A DNA stretch of 64,000 nucleotides from Alkalicoccobacillus murimartini. GTDB lineage: Bacteria; Bacillota; Bacilli; Bacillales; Bacillaceae_D. Positions 1 through 9,017 of this stretch are shown here, in pieces (position 1 is the first letter of the stretch; the number at the start of each line of letters is the position of its first letter). A program made the position numbers and the translations under genes. The stretch spans positions 186,001-250,000 of the forward strand of contig NZ_JAUSUA010000001.1 in the NCBI RefSeq assembly GCF_030813245.1, written 5' to 3'. A model generated the notes under the pieces. That model did no database searches, was not told the DNA's origin, and saw only the letters and a program-made list of their open reading frames with translations.

Positions 1-411
1 GAAGCAAGCGTCACAGTAAACGGTGAGCAAATAGGAGCCATTGAGCATGGCTTAGTTCTTCTAGTTGGCATCACGCATGAAGATACAGAAACAGAAGTGA
101 ATGACATCGTAGAGAAAGTTATTAATTTGCGAATTTTTGAAGATGAAGACGGCAAAATGAATCTTTCTTTAGTAGATACTGGTGGCTCGATCCTTTCTAT
201 TTCTCAATTTACGCTTTATGGTGATACAAAAAAAGGGCGTAGACCAAGCTTTACGAAAGCAGCCAAGCCAGATGTGGCTGAGGTACTCTATGACCAATTT
301 AATGCAAGCCTATTGGCAAAGGGTATACACGTTGAGACTGGACGTTTTGGCGCTGATATGAAGGTTCAACTCGTCAATGATGGACCTGTCACACTAATCG
401 TCGAAAAGTAA
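1..411 (+). CDS. dtd: D-aminoacyl-tRNA deacylase Dtd (5' end cut off)
   Basis: Removes D-amino acids wrongly attached to tRNA, a cytosolic proofreading step. The frame is open from base 1, so about the first ten residues of a protein of roughly 147 residues lie outside the window. The family's two signature motifs are present: SQFTL (in [10 protein letters not shown], mid-protein) and the GPVT motif near the C terminus ([11 protein letters not shown]), which build the cross-dimer active site. The place before the hisS region matches Bacillus dtd (yrvI). A strong terminator follows, closing the operon. Confidence 0.96.
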   Translation, partial: EASVTVNGEQIGAIEHGLVLLVGITHEDTETEVNDIVEKVINLRIFEDEDGKMNLSLVDTGGSILSISQFTLYGDTKKGRRPSFTKAAKPDVAEVLYDQFNASLLAKGIHVETGRFGADMKVQLVNDGPVTLIVEK

Positions 412-423
412 AAAGATATAGTC

Positions 424-453
424 AAAACCGGTGAGAATAATCACCGGTTTTTT
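424..453 (+). terminator. Rho-independent terminator of dtd
   Basis: AAAACCGGTGA and TCACCGGTTTT form an 11-bp stem around a short AT-rich loop, followed by more T. It starts about a dozen bases after the dtd stop codon. Confidence 0.9.
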
Positions 454-483
454 GCTATTGTCTAAAATCCTAATAGAAAGTCA

Positions 484-512
484 TTGATTTTTGTCAAAAG
501 TCATACTAAACT
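484..512 (+). promoter_or_regulatory. Candidate sigma-A promoter of the LacI/ThuA operon
   Basis: TTGATT at 484-489 and TAAACT at 507-512 are 17 bp apart. Both boxes are imperfect. The position just before the palindromic operator at 518-531 is what makes it credible. A reading frame for the regulator could start inside this promoter (TTG at 484), but that start is unlikely. Confidence 0.45.
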
Positions 513-517
513 TAAAG

Positions 518-531
518 TGGTAACGCTTTCA
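518..531. promoter_or_regulatory. cre-like / LacI-type operator
   Basis: Read on the minus strand, TGAAAGCGTTACCA matches the cre consensus TGWAANCGNTNWCA at all but one defined position. It lies at the expected transcription start of the LacI-type gene, a roadblock position. LacI/GalR family regulators recognise related palindromes with a central CG, so it could be bound by CcpA, by the adjacent regulator, or by both. Confidence 0.55.
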
Positions 532-555
532 CAAGAAGGTGGGGTGTCTCGGTAT

Positions 556-1551
556 TTGCCTACTATAAAAGATGTAGCTAAGCTATCAGGAATCTCAAGG
601 TCGACTGTTTCGCGGGTCATTAATAATCATCCGTATGTAAATGATGAAAAACGAATGCGTGTAAAACAGGCGATGAAGGAACTTGGATATGTTCCTAATT
701 CATCTGCGCAAAGACTTCGGGGGAGCAAAACAAAAACGATTGCTGTGTTAATTTCTCGAATCGTGAATCCATTCTTCAGTGGGTTAGTTGATGCGATGGA
801 TGAGGTGGCAACAGAAGCAGGTTTCCAGTTAATTCTTTGTAATACACGTGGCAGTAAAGAGCGAGAGTTAAATTATTTAGACCTATTGCGCACAAAGCAG
901 GTCGATGGAGTCGTCTTGGCCTCTATTGAGAATCCTTGGACGACAATTCAACCTTATTTAGCCTATGGACCAATCGTATCGTGTAATGAGTACACAGATC
1001 AATCAGATATCCCTTCATTTCGAATTAATCATTTCCAAGCTACGTATGAGGCAGTCACACATTTTATCAATAGCGGGTATTCGAATATTGCTATATGTAC
1101 TGGGGATGAAACGATTGGATCTAATTTAGGAGTTGATCGGGAAAAGGGTTATTTAAAAGCATTATCTGACCATCACATGACACCAAACGAAGCGTGGTTT
1201 TTTAAGAATACGAGTAGTGTGCTTGATGGTAGAAAAGTTCTTGAGAGAATAGAAGCTATGTCGAATCGTCCAAATGCTATCTATACGGGTAGTGATGAAG
1301 TAGCAATGGGTATTATCGCACAATCGAAGCAATCGGCTATAAGGGTGCCAAGTGATTTAGCTGTTATTGGATTTGATGATCAACAATTGGCTGGGCTCAT
1401 AACACCAGGCTTAACAACAATTCGTCAACCAATTCTTGAAATGGGACAGCGAACCATGCACCATATGATTCGAATTCTAACCAATCAAACAAAGATGGAT
1501 GGGAACACACATCTGCTATTATCTGAACTTATTGTGCGAGATACGTCTTAA
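556..1551 (+). CDS. LacI/GalR-family transcriptional regulator
   Basis: A 331-residue DNA-binding repressor. The N-terminal helix-turn-helix ([20 protein letters not shown]) is typical LacI, with the hinge helix near residues 48-60 and a periplasmic-binding-protein-like effector domain ([19 protein letters not shown] onward) running to the end. The frame is open from 484, but family members begin just before TIKDVA. The TTG at 556, or the GTG at 544, behind the purine-rich stretch AAGGTGGGG is therefore preferred. It is followed by thuA-like and dehydrogenase genes on the same strand with short gaps, so it probably controls that operon and itself through the palindrome at 518-531. The sugar effector cannot be read from sequence. 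Confidence 0.92.
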   Translation: MPTIKDVAKLSGISRSTVSRVINNHPYVNDEKRMRVKQAMKELGYVPNSSAQRLRGSKTKTIAVLISRIVNPFFSGLVDAMDEVATEAGFQLILCNTRGSKERELNYLDLLRTKQVDGVVLASIENPWTTIQPYLAYGPIVSCNEYTDQSDIPSFRINHFQATYEAVTHFINSGYSNIAICTGDETIGSNLGVDREKGYLKALSDHHMTPNEAWFFKNTSSVLDGRKVLERIEAMSNRPNAIYTGSDEVAMGIIAQSKQSAIRVPSDLAVIGFDDQQLAGLITPGLTTIRQPILEMGQRTMHHMIRILTNQTKMDGNTHLLLSELIVRDTS

Positions 1552-1609
1552 CGTTTCTCTGCACACAGAATATGAGATCGTTCCCACAAATAAAAGAGGA
1601 GAGATGAAA

Positions 1610-2329
1610 ATGAACGTAACAGTATGGAATGAAAACCGACATGAACAGACAAATGAAAAGGTAAAAGAAGTCTACCCAAATGGGATCCATGGTGCCATTG
1701 CAGACTTTTTAAAGGAAGCAGGATATGATCCCCTCACAGCAACTCTAGACGAAGCAGAACATGGATTAACTGAAAACGTCCTTAATGAAACAGACGTATT
1801 GCTATGGTGGGGACATGTTGCGCATGATGAAGTAAGTGATGACATTGTTGAACGTGTTCAAAAACGGGTATTAGAAGGAATGGGACTTATTGTGCTTCAT
1901 TCAGGACATTTCTCAAAAATCTTCAAATCATTAATGGGTACAACATGTGATCTAAAGTGGAGAGAAGCGAACGAGAAAGAAAGACTATGGGTCGTATCAC
2001 CAGGCCACCCTATTGCTGAAGGTGTTGGTGAATATATTGAGCTTGAAAAAGAAGAAATGTATGGAGAGCACTTTGATATTCCAGCTCCAGATGAGCTTGT
2101 TTTTGTTAGTTGGTTCCAAGGTGGGGAAGTATTTAGAAGCGGATGTACCTTTAATCGTGGAAAAGGGAAAATATTTTATTTCCGTCCAGGACATGAGACG
2201 TATCCAACCTACTATAACAAACAGATTCAACAAGTCATCGTTAATGGAATCAAATGGGCCGCTCCAACAAATCAGCCAATGCCCGTATACGGTAATGCAA
2301 AACCATTAGAGGATGTACCTGGTGAATAA
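1610..2329 (+). CDS. ThuA-family protein
   Basis: A 239-residue protein of the ThuA family (class I glutamine amidotransferase-like fold). Landmarks are [22 protein letters not shown], an SPGHPIAEG segment and a C-terminal [11 protein letters not shown] motif; the conserved histidines fit a ligand or metal site. The family is named after rhizobial ThuA of trehalose/disaccharide use, where ThuA and the dehydrogenase ThuB act together on the 3-keto sugar route. The ATG at 1610 lies 8 bases behind AGAGGAG; another ATG at 1604 is too close to that site. The dehydrogenase gene follows 16 bases after its stop, which supports a shared pathway. The substrate is unknown. Confidence 0.88.
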   Translation: MNVTVWNENRHEQTNEKVKEVYPNGIHGAIADFLKEAGYDPLTATLDEAEHGLTENVLNETDVLLWWGHVAHDEVSDDIVERVQKRVLEGMGLIVLHSGHFSKIFKSLMGTTCDLKWREANEKERLWVVSPGHPIAEGVGEYIELEKEEMYGEHFDIPAPDELVFVSWFQGGEVFRSGCTFNRGKGKIFYFRPGHETYPTYYNKQIQQVIVNGIKWAAPTNQPMPVYGNAKPLEDVPGE

Positions 2330-2345
2330 ATAAGATAAGGTTGTG

Positions 2346-3371
2346 ATGCAAATGGATACATTAAAGATGGGTATTGTTGGCGCGGGTGGAATCGCAAGAG
2401 GTCGTCACATACCCGCCTTTCAAAAAATGGCGGACCAAGTAGAGTTAACAGGTGTATTTGATCAAAATATAGAAGCAGCAACTGCAGCAGCAGATGAATT
2501 CAACATTTCTTGTGTTGCTGATTCGTATGAAAAGCTACTTAAACGAGTAGATGCTGTAACCATTTGTACACCCAATATCTTTCATGCAGAAATGGCCAAA
2601 CAAGCTCTAGAAGCTGGAGTCCATGTGTTTTGCGAAAAGCCTATGGCGACAAGTGTGGAAGATTGCCAGGTCATGGTTGATGCTGCTAATGATTCCAGTA
2701 AAATTTTAATGATTGGCTATCATTATCGTTTTCACCGTGAAGCAGAGGCCGCTAAAAAGCTTATGGAAAGCGGAGAAATTGGCGATCCATTAGTCATTCG
2801 AGTTCAGGCCTTACGAAGACGAAAAGTGCCAGGTTGGGGTGTGTTTACAAATCGTTCATTACAAGGTGGCGGCTGTTTAATGGATTATGGCTGTCATTTG
2901 TTAGACCTTGCTCTCTGGCTAACTAATTTTGAAGAAGTAGATCAAGTGCTAGGGCAAACCTACGAGCAAATTAGTCGAGATCCAGACCAGGTTAATGAGT
3001 GGGGAGTGTTTGATCCCGAACAAATTGATGTCGAGGACCATGCAACGGCTTATATCAAGTTCAAATCAGGCGCAACGATGTTATTTGAAACTTCATGGGC
3101 AGCTAATATTCTTGAAGACAAAGAAACACTGAGTATCTCCGGAACAAAAGGTGGGTTGGATGTTTATCCATTTACCATCAATTCGAGCAAACATGGCATG
3201 CTAACAACCTCAGAAGCTCAATGGCTTCCAGGTGAGGCAGACACAGGACTCGCCCAAGCTCAAAATTTTGTGAGAAGCTGTCTAGGATTAGAGCAGCCTC
3301 GTACAACTCCTGATCAAGCGCTAAGAACGTCTAAAATTATTTCTGATATTTATGAAAGCAGCACGGTGTGA
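2346..3371 (+). CDS. Gfo/Idh/MocA-family NAD(P)-dependent oxidoreductase
   Basis: A 341-residue sugar dehydrogenase. The N-terminal Rossmann fold shows the GAGGIARG dinucleotide-binding loop, followed by the family's EKP motif (CEKPMAT), in which the lysine is catalytic, and YHYRFHREAEA. The C-terminal alpha/beta domain contains a GGGCLMDYGCHLLDLALW segment that carries the usual DxxxH active-site pair. With the upstream ThuA gene it resembles the thuA-thuB pair, so oxidation of a sugar or polyol to a keto form is a reasonable inference. Start choices are GTG 2343, ATG 2346 and ATG 2352; 2346 fits the TAAGG best. Confidence 0.92.
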   Translation: MQMDTLKMGIVGAGGIARGRHIPAFQKMADQVELTGVFDQNIEAATAAADEFNISCVADSYEKLLKRVDAVTICTPNIFHAEMAKQALEAGVHVFCEKPMATSVEDCQVMVDAANDSSKILMIGYHYRFHREAEAAKKLMESGEIGDPLVIRVQALRRRKVPGWGVFTNRSLQGGGCLMDYGCHLLDLALWLTNFEEVDQVLGQTYEQISRDPDQVNEWGVFDPEQIDVEDHATAYIKFKSGATMLFETSWAANILEDKETLSISGTKGGLDVYPFTINSSKHGMLTTSEAQWLPGEADTGLAQAQNFVRSCLGLEQPRTTPDQALRTSKIISDIYESSTV

Positions 3372-3441
3372 TTCTACAATGTTTATTTTGACGCATAACT
3401 GGAAACCCTAATGAGTAAGACAATAAAAGGGAGCTGGCTTT

Positions 3442-3618
3442 ATGCGTTTGAACAGCAAGGTAGCACATTATTTAACGTTAAACCATTGTGTTGCTGTATC
3501 AACGTCTGACCAACTTCACCAAGAACTTAATCTCCAACCAATTGGTGAAGCAGGATTTGAACATGGGTATGATCTGAATGAACAGAAATTAGTAAAGAAT
3601 AAGACAAGCCGTAATTAA
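3442..3618 (+). CDS. Small protein of 58 residues upstream of hisS
   Basis: An ATG with a strong AAAGGGAG nine bases upstream opens a 58-codon frame beginning MRLNSKVAHYLTLNHCVAVS and ending NKTSRN. It is soluble with no membrane segment. It fills the stretch between the dehydrogenase gene and the hisS promoter, and its stop codon is four bases before the -35 box. Bacillus subtilis has a small gene of unknown function, yrzK, at the equivalent position before hisS; equivalence is suggested by place only. No function can be assigned. Confidence 0.6.
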   Translation: MRLNSKVAHYLTLNHCVAVSTSDQLHQELNLQPIGEAGFEHGYDLNEQKLVKNKTSRN

Positions 3619-3622
3619 GTAG

Positions 3623-3651
3623 TTGACAGCCTGACTATTCATTCGTATGAT
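3623..3651 (+). promoter_or_regulatory. Sigma-A promoter of hisS-aspS
   Basis: A perfect TTGACA at 3623-3628 and TATGAT at 3646-3651 are separated by 17 bp. The T-box leader begins a few bases downstream. Confidence 0.9.
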
Positions 3652-3657
3652 AGATAG

Positions 3658-3946
3658 CATTAGTAATTGTATATGAGTCCGATGAAAAGGCAGAGTAATT
3701 AAGAGACACAGATAACCAGAGAAGAGAGGCCTTGGCTGTAAGCCCTCCTGTCTGTCTTAATGAACGAACACCTTAGAGGAGCTTTCTGAACGGTACGATT
3801 GTACTGAGTAGGAAAAGCCGTTTTGCAGACGATACCTGCGTAAAAGCGGAGACATGAATTTTTATTCTGTCTCAACTAGGGTGGTACCACGGGAATATAA
3901 CTCTCGTCCCTGATGAATTCGTTCATCAGAGACGGGAGTTTTTTAT
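3658..3946 (+). ncRNA. T-box riboswitch leader of hisS-aspS
   Basis: This leader senses uncharged tRNA and controls read-through into the synthetase operon. It shows an AGTA element in the specifier loop, a long Stem I (ATTAAGA pairing with TCTTAAT), and the T-box sequence AGGGTGGTACCACG at 3878-3891. It ends with a terminator hairpin (ACTCTCGTCCCTGATGAA with its complement, then six T) at about 3899-3946. The specifier side reads GAACGAACACC at 3762-3772. CAC (His) at 3769-3771 and AAC (Asn) at 3767-3769 overlap there, so the sensed tRNA is not certain (see findings). Confidence 0.93.
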
Positions 3947-3972
3947 TTGAGCAAAAGCAGGGGGAGAAGAGC

Positions 3973-5259
3973 ATGAACATTCAAATTCCACGCGGAACTC
4001 AGGATATTTTACCTGGGGAAAGTGAGATATGGCAATTTATTGAGACAAAGGCGCAGGATGTATGTCGTCGATATAATTTCAGAGAGATTCGTACACCGAT
4101 TTTTGAGCATACTGAATTATTTACACGAACAGTTGGAGATACAACGGATATTGTGCAGAAAGAGATGTACACATTTAAGGATCGTGGGGATCGAAACCTA
4201 ACTCTACGTCCTGAAGGAACGGCATCTGTTGCCAGGGCTTATGTACAGAATAAGTTATATGGTTCAGCCACGCAGCCAAATAAGCTGTATTATTACGGTC
4301 CAATGTTTCGCTATGAGCGCCCTCAATCTGGTAGAATGCGTCAGTTCGTACAGTTTGGTGTAGAGGCTATGGGAAGTGCAGATCCAGCTATTGATGCGGA
4401 AGTCCTTGCACTTGTGATGGATATTTATAAAGAGGTAGGCATTACAAGTACAAAGCTAGTCCTAAACAGCTTAGGTGATAAAGAAAGTCGTGAAGCTCAT
4501 CGCCAAGCATTAATTGATCACTTTAAGCCTAGCATTCATGAGTTTTGCTCTGACTGCCAAATGCGCTTAGAGAAAAATCCATTACGAATTCTTGATTGTA
4601 AAAAGGATCGTGATAATCCGTTAATGAAATCAGCTCCTTCTATTTTAGATTACTTAAATGATGAGTCACGTGAGTACTTTGAACAGGTAAAGGCGCACCT
4701 TGATCGAATTGGTCTTCCTTATGTTATTGATCCAACGCTCGTTCGTGGGTTGGATTATTACTACCATACTGCATTTGAGGTTATGGCTGAGGGTGAAGGA
4801 TTTGGAGCGATAACTACTTTATGTGGTGGTGGTCGTTACGATGGATTAGTAGAAGAAGTAGGCGGTCCAAGTACACCGGGCATTGGGTTTGCTTTTAGTA
4901 TTGAGCGACTAATTATGGCTCTTAAAGCAGAGAACCTGGTGCAGGAGGCAAATCCATCCATTGATTGTTACCTCGTAGCTTTAGGGGATGAGGCAAAGGA
5001 TGCATCTGTAGAGCTCCTTTACCAACTTCGCCAGGCTGGGATCAGCGCAGATAAGGACTATTTGGATAGGAAAATGAAGGGGCAATTTAAAGCGGCTGAC
5101 CGTTTGAATGCTCGTTATACAGCTGTCTTAGGTGAGAACGAACTTGCGGACGGAAGTATTGTCATTAAAAATATGGAAACAGGCGAGCAAGTTTCACAGC
5201 CGTTGACTGATTTTGTTGAGTATATAAAGAGAGAGATTGAAGGAGGACTTAAAGCATGA
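3973..5259 (+). CDS. hisS: Histidyl-tRNA synthetase
   Basis: A 428-residue class II aminoacyl-tRNA synthetase that charges tRNA-His. Visible class II parts are motif 1 near residues 30-60, motif 2 with LRPEGTAS and [14 protein letters not shown], the histidine-specific segment [20 protein letters not shown] and a C-terminal anticodon-binding domain. The start is the ATG at 3973, seven bases behind GGGGAGA; the frame stays open further upstream through the T-box terminator but that part is not translated. The stop overlaps the aspS start in an ATGA, so the two are translationally coupled. Expression depends on the upstream T-box. Confidence 0.98.
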   Translation: MNIQIPRGTQDILPGESEIWQFIETKAQDVCRRYNFREIRTPIFEHTELFTRTVGDTTDIVQKEMYTFKDRGDRNLTLRPEGTASVARAYVQNKLYGSATQPNKLYYYGPMFRYERPQSGRMRQFVQFGVEAMGSADPAIDAEVLALVMDIYKEVGITSTKLVLNSLGDKESREAHRQALIDHFKPSIHEFCSDCQMRLEKNPLRILDCKKDRDNPLMKSAPSILDYLNDESREYFEQVKAHLDRIGLPYVIDPTLVRGLDYYYHTAFEVMAEGEGFGAITTLCGGGRYDGLVEEVGGPSTPGIGFAFSIERLIMALKAENLVQEANPSIDCYLVALGDEAKDASVELLYQLRQAGISADKDYLDRKMKGQFKAADRLNARYTAVLGENELADGSIVIKNMETGEQVSQPLTDFVEYIKREIEGGLKA

Positions 5260-7049
5260 GTAGTGGAAGAACGCATCAGTGTGGAGAATTACATGCCCAG
5301 CTTGAGGGAGAAAAAGTAGAATTAAAAGGGTGGGTACAACGCCGCAGGGATTTAGGACAAGTTATTTTCTTGGATGTTCGTGATCGTTCTGGATTAGTAC
5401 AAGTAGTTTTTAGCCCAGATATTAATCAAGAAGCCTTAGCTATAGCTGAGAAAATTAGAAATGAATATGTTGTAGCGGTAACTGGAACTGTTGTGAAGCG
5501 GAATGAAAAAACGATCAATGAGAAGCTTGCAACAGGTGAAATTGAAGTTCATGTGTCAGACATTGAAATTCTAAATGCTTCTAAATCACTACCATTTCAA
5601 ATCGAAGCAGATACGGATGCATCTGAAGACGTACGACTCAAATATCGTTATCTAGATCTACGTCGTCCAGATATGCAAGAAGTCTTTAAGCTTCGTCATC
5701 AGACAACGAAATTCATTCGTAATTTCCTAGATGATCAGACTTTTTATGAAATTGAAACACCAATGCTGACTAAAAGCACACCTGAAGGAGCTCGTGATTA
5801 TCTCGTGCCAAGTCGTGTTCATCATGGTAGCTTTTATGCTCTGCCGCAGTCTCCACAAATCTTTAAGCAATTATTAATGGTGTCTGGCTTTGAGCGTTAT
5901 TATCAAATTGTTCGCTGCTTCCGTGACGAAGACTTACGTGCAGACCGTCAACCAGAGTTCACTCAGGTGGATATTGAGACATCATTTATGGGTACAGAAG
6001 AGTTACTTCTTATGACAGAGAAGATGATGTCTGGACTATTAAAGAAAATCCATAATATCGACATCCCAACTCCATTCAAGCGTATTTCGTATGATGATGC
6101 GATGAACCGTTTTGGTTCGGATAAACCAGATACGCGCTTTGGTATGGAGCTTATTGATTTGGAGGAAGTTGCAAAACATTCCGAGTTCAAAGTTTTCCAA
6201 AACGCACTGAATTCTGGTGGTATGGTTAAAGGCTTGAATCTAGAAGGTGGAGCTTCTAAGCTGTCTCGTAAAGAAATAGATGCATTAGGAGAATTTGTTA
6301 AACCTTACGGAGCTAAAGGACTGGCTTGGTTAAAGGTTGAAGAAGATGGACTTAAGGGTCCTATTGCAAAATTCTTTGATGAATCAGCAGCGGCGTCCCT
6401 GCAATCAGCACTTGATGCTGAAGCAGGTGACTTATTATTCTTTGGTGCCGATAAAGCAAGTGTTGTACAGAGCAGCCTTGGTGCACTTCGTATGAAGTTC
6501 GGTAAGGAATTTGATTTGATTGATAAAGATGCGTTTAACTTCTTGTGGGTAATGAACTTCCCGCTTCTTGAGTATGATGAGGATGCTCATCGCTTTGTTG
6601 CGGCTCACCATCCATTTACAAGTCCGTTAAAAGAAGATATGCATCTATTAGAATCAGAGCCAGAAAATGTACGAGCGGAAGCATATGACCTCGTGTTAAA
6701 TGGCTACGAACTTGGTGGGGGATCACAACGTATCTACAAACGTGACGTGCAAGAAAAAATGTTCAAAGCCCTTGGTTTTACTGAGGAAGCAGCTCGCGAA
6801 GAGTTTGGTTTCTTAATGGAAGCATTTGAATATGGCACGCCACCACATGGAGGAATTGCATTAGGCTTGGATCGTATGGTTATGCTGCTAGCAGGTAAAA
6901 ACAATCTACGCGACACAATCGCCTTCCCGAAAACAGCAAGCGCAAGCGATTTGTTGACCAATGCCCCGTCCCAGGTGAGCGTTGAACAACTAATTGATCT
7001 AAATTTATCAGTCATAGGAAAAAAGAGAACAGAAGAAGTACAACGATAA
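5256..7049 (+). CDS. aspS: Aspartyl-tRNA synthetase
   Basis: A 597-residue bacterial-type AspRS. The N-terminal OB-fold anticodon-binding domain covers about residues 1-110, followed by class II motif 1 and [11 protein letters not shown]. Motif 2 is [16 protein letters not shown], a bacterial GAD insertion spans roughly 280-420, and motif 3 is [16 protein letters not shown]. The ATG overlaps the hisS stop by four bases, with AAGGAGG upstream. AspRS of B. halodurans and B. subtilis is known to be able to charge tRNA-Asn as well. Whether this one does cannot be judged from sequence by eye. A strong terminator follows. Confidence 0.98.
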   Translation: MSSGRTHQCGELHAQLEGEKVELKGWVQRRRDLGQVIFLDVRDRSGLVQVVFSPDINQEALAIAEKIRNEYVVAVTGTVVKRNEKTINEKLATGEIEVHVSDIEILNASKSLPFQIEADTDASEDVRLKYRYLDLRRPDMQEVFKLRHQTTKFIRNFLDDQTFYEIETPMLTKSTPEGARDYLVPSRVHHGSFYALPQSPQIFKQLLMVSGFERYYQIVRCFRDEDLRADRQPEFTQVDIETSFMGTEELLLMTEKMMSGLLKKIHNIDIPTPFKRISYDDAMNRFGSDKPDTRFGMELIDLEEVAKHSEFKVFQNALNSGGMVKGLNLEGGASKLSRKEIDALGEFVKPYGAKGLAWLKVEEDGLKGPIAKFFDESAAASLQSALDAEAGDLLFFGADKASVVQSSLGALRMKFGKEFDLIDKDAFNFLWVMNFPLLEYDEDAHRFVAAHHPFTSPLKEDMHLLESEPENVRAEAYDLVLNGYELGGGSQRIYKRDVQEKMFKALGFTEEAAREEFGFLMEAFEYGTPPHGGIALGLDRMVMLLAGKNNLRDTIAFPKTASASDLLTNAPSQVSVEQLIDLNLSVIGKKRTEEVQR

Positions 7050-7056
7050 ATCAGGC

Positions 7057-7087
7057 AAAAAGACGCAGGTGACTGCGTCTTTTTTTT
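7057..7087 (+). terminator. Rho-independent terminator of hisS-aspS
   Basis: AAAAAGACGCAG and CTGCGTCTTTTT pair around GTGA, followed by a run of T. Confidence 0.93.
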
Positions 7088-7113
7088 GTGAAGGCAAGGG
7101 GGGGAGCTTGAGG

Positions 7114-7330
7114 ATGCGCGAAAACGAGGGTCAGGTGCGCGGAAATTCTGAGAATGCGCGAAAACGAAGGGCAGGTGCGCGGAAAGCCTGAGAATGCGCG
7201 AAAATGAGGGTCGAGTGCGCGGAAAGCCTGAAAGATGCGCGAAAATGAAGGTCGAGCGCGCGGAAATCTTGGAAATGCGCGAAAACGAAAGGCAAGTGCG
7301 CAAAAATCCTGAACTGCGCATAAACGATGA
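7114..7330. repeat. Tandem array, 40-bp unit, five copies plus a partial one
   Basis: The units start at 7114, 7154, 7194, 7235 and 7275, with a decayed sixth at 7314. Each unit is two half-units of about 20 bp, one beginning TGCGCGAAAA and one beginning TGCGCGGAAA. Copies differ mainly by transitions. The unit length is not a multiple of three, so open frames crossing it change frame at each unit and are not real genes. It lies between the aspS terminator and the end of the convergent gene at 7422. There is no spacer-like variation, so it is not a CRISPR array. Confidence 0.93.
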
Positions 7331-7421
7331 AAACCACGAACAACAAATCACCCAAAAAACAACCCGACACAAAAAAGCAGGCGCGAAAACCCGCCCTGCT
7401 CCTATCTCGTACCTACAAAAC

Positions 7422-7727
7422 TTACATATTGTATTTAGTTGAAGGCATAAGTACTTTGAATTCTTCTATTAACTTAGTGGGATCTTTTTTTATGAAGTAC
7501 GTTCGCACACCACCAGTAGTGTGTAGATAAAGGTAGCCAATTTTATTATCCTTTTCTTCTAATCGATAGGAAATATCAAGGACACTTTTAATTGGATAAC
7601 TAATATCTTTCACTTCGATACGATCTTCATAAAGATGGAGGTCAAATGAGGTTTCGACTGTGCGTTTTTCGATCCAGCCGATTTCTTGTCTCACTTCAAT
7701 ACAGCGGTGTGTTACAAGTGGGTCCAT
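7422..7727 (-). CDS. Conserved hypothetical protein of 101 residues
   Basis: A small cytosolic protein starting MDPLVTHRCIEVRQEIGW, with AAAGGAG eight bases before the ATG. Its alternating beta pattern (SFDLHLYEDRIEVKDISYP, then ISYRLEEKDNKIGYLYLHTT) suggests a small beta-barrel, perhaps PH-like, but I cannot assign a family. It is monocistronic on the minus strand between aspS and the 6S RNA, convergent with aspS. Confidence 0.75.
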   Translation of the reverse strand: MDPLVTHRCIEVRQEIGWIEKRTVETSFDLHLYEDRIEVKDISYPIKSVLDISYRLEEKDNKIGYLYLHTTGGVRTYFIKKDPTKLIEEFKVLMPSTKYNM

Positions 7728-7818
7728 AGAGTTTACTCCTTTGCATAATTAGTCTTAAGGACTATCATACCCTATTTAGAAACTGATCTAAACAAATGTA
7801 AAGTAGATCGAGTAATTC

Positions 7819-7847
7819 TTGCGAAGGGATCACGCACATGTTATACT
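7819..7847 (+). promoter_or_regulatory. Sigma-A promoter of 6S RNA
   Basis: TTGCGA at 7819-7824 and TATACT at 7842-7847 are 17 bp apart. The predicted start near 7855 falls at the base of the 6S closing stem. Confidence 0.8.
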
Positions 7848-7854
7848 ATCGTTA

Positions 7855-8048
7855 ATTAAATAAATCCTGAGATGCTCGTATTCTCTTGTTCTTTTTTGAG
7901 CCAACACCTTTTGATAGGGAGCCTAACCGTTATTTATAGGATTACAAGCCTTGTTAGATTAAGAGGACGTAAAAGCATAAATACATGGCACCCACCTGCT
8001 TCGCAGGTTCAAAAACCATAGACCTACGGCATATTCGGGATTTATTAT
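7855..8048 (+). ncRNA. ssrS: 6S RNA (6S-2 / bsrB type)
   Basis: 6S RNA mimics an open promoter and binds the vegetative RNA polymerase holoenzyme. The ends pair in the characteristic closing stem: AATAAATCC at 7859-7867 with GGATTTATT at 8038-8046, continued less perfectly by GAGATGC with GCAT. The middle contains the long interrupted duplex with a large bubble and an internal hairpin (ACCTGC TTC GCAGGT near 7993-8008). The length of about 190 nt fits. In B. subtilis one 6S gene (bsrB) lies at exactly this place, between aspS and yrvM (tcdA). Confidence 0.88.
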
Positions 8049-8200
8049 ATAAAATGTAATGGAAGTGTCTCTTGTTGCAGGGGGCGTTTTTTATTTGTCT
8101 AAAAACGCGTTCACATAATGGAGACCTCATGATATAGTTATTCGGGTATTCTAAATATAATTGTGTAAGAAAGATTGATTAAAGGAGGCTTCATAACAGA

Positions 8201-8968
8201 ATGTTGCATCAATTTTCACGTAATGAATTAGCTATTGGTCATGACGGGTTGGACCAATTAAAAGGAAGCACAGTGGCTGTACTCGGGATTGGCGGAGTTG
8301 GTTCCTTTTCTGCAGAGGCTTTGGCACGTTCAGGTGTCGGTCGTCTGGTTTTGGTTGATAAGGATGATGTGGATATTACAAATGTGAATCGACAAATACA
8401 TGCTTTGGTTTCAACAGTCGGAAGACCTAAGGTTGAACTAATGGAAGAGAGAATTCAGGATATTAATCCAGAGTGTGAAGTCATCGCACTAAAGATGTTT
8501 TATACAGAGGAAACGTATGAAAAGTTTTTTGAACAAGGCATTGATTATGTCATTGATGCGAGTGATACGATTTCATATAAAGTACATCTGATGAAAGAAT
8601 GTTTAAATCGAGGAATCCCAGTTATTTCTAGTATGGGTGTTGCGAACAAAATGGATCCAACGAAACTGAGAATTACCGATATCTCAAAAACGTCATATGA
8701 TCCTATTGCTAGAGTTGTCAGACGTAAGTTGCGAGAGGAAAAGATATATAAGGGAGTAGAGGTTGTGTTTTCGGATGAACAACCTATTCGAATTAGAGAA
8801 GATATTCGTAAAGAAATTGTTCCCGAAAAAGCGGAGAATGGACCGATTCGCAAAGCGAAATTGCCTCCATCATCTAATGCGTTTGTTCCATCAGTTTGCG
8901 GACTTATTATGGCAGGACATGTTATTACTAAGCTACTTGATGGCATACAAATCAATCGTACGAACTAA
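8201..8968 (+). CDS. tcdA: tRNA threonylcarbamoyladenosine dehydratase TcdA
   Basis: A 255-residue ThiF/MoeB/E1-like enzyme that uses ATP to cyclise t6A to ct6A at position 37 of ANN-decoding tRNAs. The nucleotide-binding loop GIGGVGSFSAEALARSG, the RLVLVDKDDVDITNVNRQ segment and IDASDTISYK are diagnostic. The C-terminal part (SSNAFVPSVCGLIMAGHVI) carries the usual cysteine of the family. The start is an ATG with AAAGGAGG twelve bases upstream, a slightly long gap. It corresponds to B. subtilis yrvM and stands alone between the 6S RNA and a bidirectional terminator. Confidence 0.95.
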   Translation: MLHQFSRNELAIGHDGLDQLKGSTVAVLGIGGVGSFSAEALARSGVGRLVLVDKDDVDITNVNRQIHALVSTVGRPKVELMEERIQDINPECEVIALKMFYTEETYEKFFEQGIDYVIDASDTISYKVHLMKECLNRGIPVISSMGVANKMDPTKLRITDISKTSYDPIARVVRRKLREEKIYKGVEVVFSDEQPIRIREDIRKEIVPEKAENGPIRKAKLPPSSNAFVPSVCGLIMAGHVITKLLDGIQINRTN

Positions 8969-8969
8969 T

Positions 8970-9017
8970 AAAAAGGATGTTTCGATCACCGATATGGTGA
9001 ATCGAAACATCCTTTTT
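8970..9017. terminator. Bidirectional terminator between tcdA and the RsfA-like gene
   Basis: AAAAAGGATGTTTCGATCACC pairs almost perfectly with GGTGAATCGAAACATCCTTTTT around a short loop. A tracts on one side and T tracts on the other serve both converging genes. Confidence 0.93.

Noticed and set aside
484-555. N-terminal extension of the LacI regulator from TTG 484
   Set aside because: It would put the promoter and the cre-like operator inside the coding region; family members start just before TIKDVA, so the start is near 544-556.
2013-2309. Open frame of 98 codons inside the ThuA gene
   Set aside because: It overlaps a conserved gene in another frame and has no ribosome site; it is a shadow frame.
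7114-7330. CRISPR array
   Set aside because: Units are contiguous and similar throughout, with no constant repeats separated by unique spacers and no cas genes nearby.
6734-7372. Long minus-strand open frame antisense to aspS and through the 40-bp repeats
   Set aside because: Most of it is antisense to a conserved gene, and the rest is repeat-derived low-complexity sequence.
7194-7442. Open frame across the first tandem array
   Set aside because: The 40-bp period rotates reading frames, so the frame is an artefact of repeats without stops.
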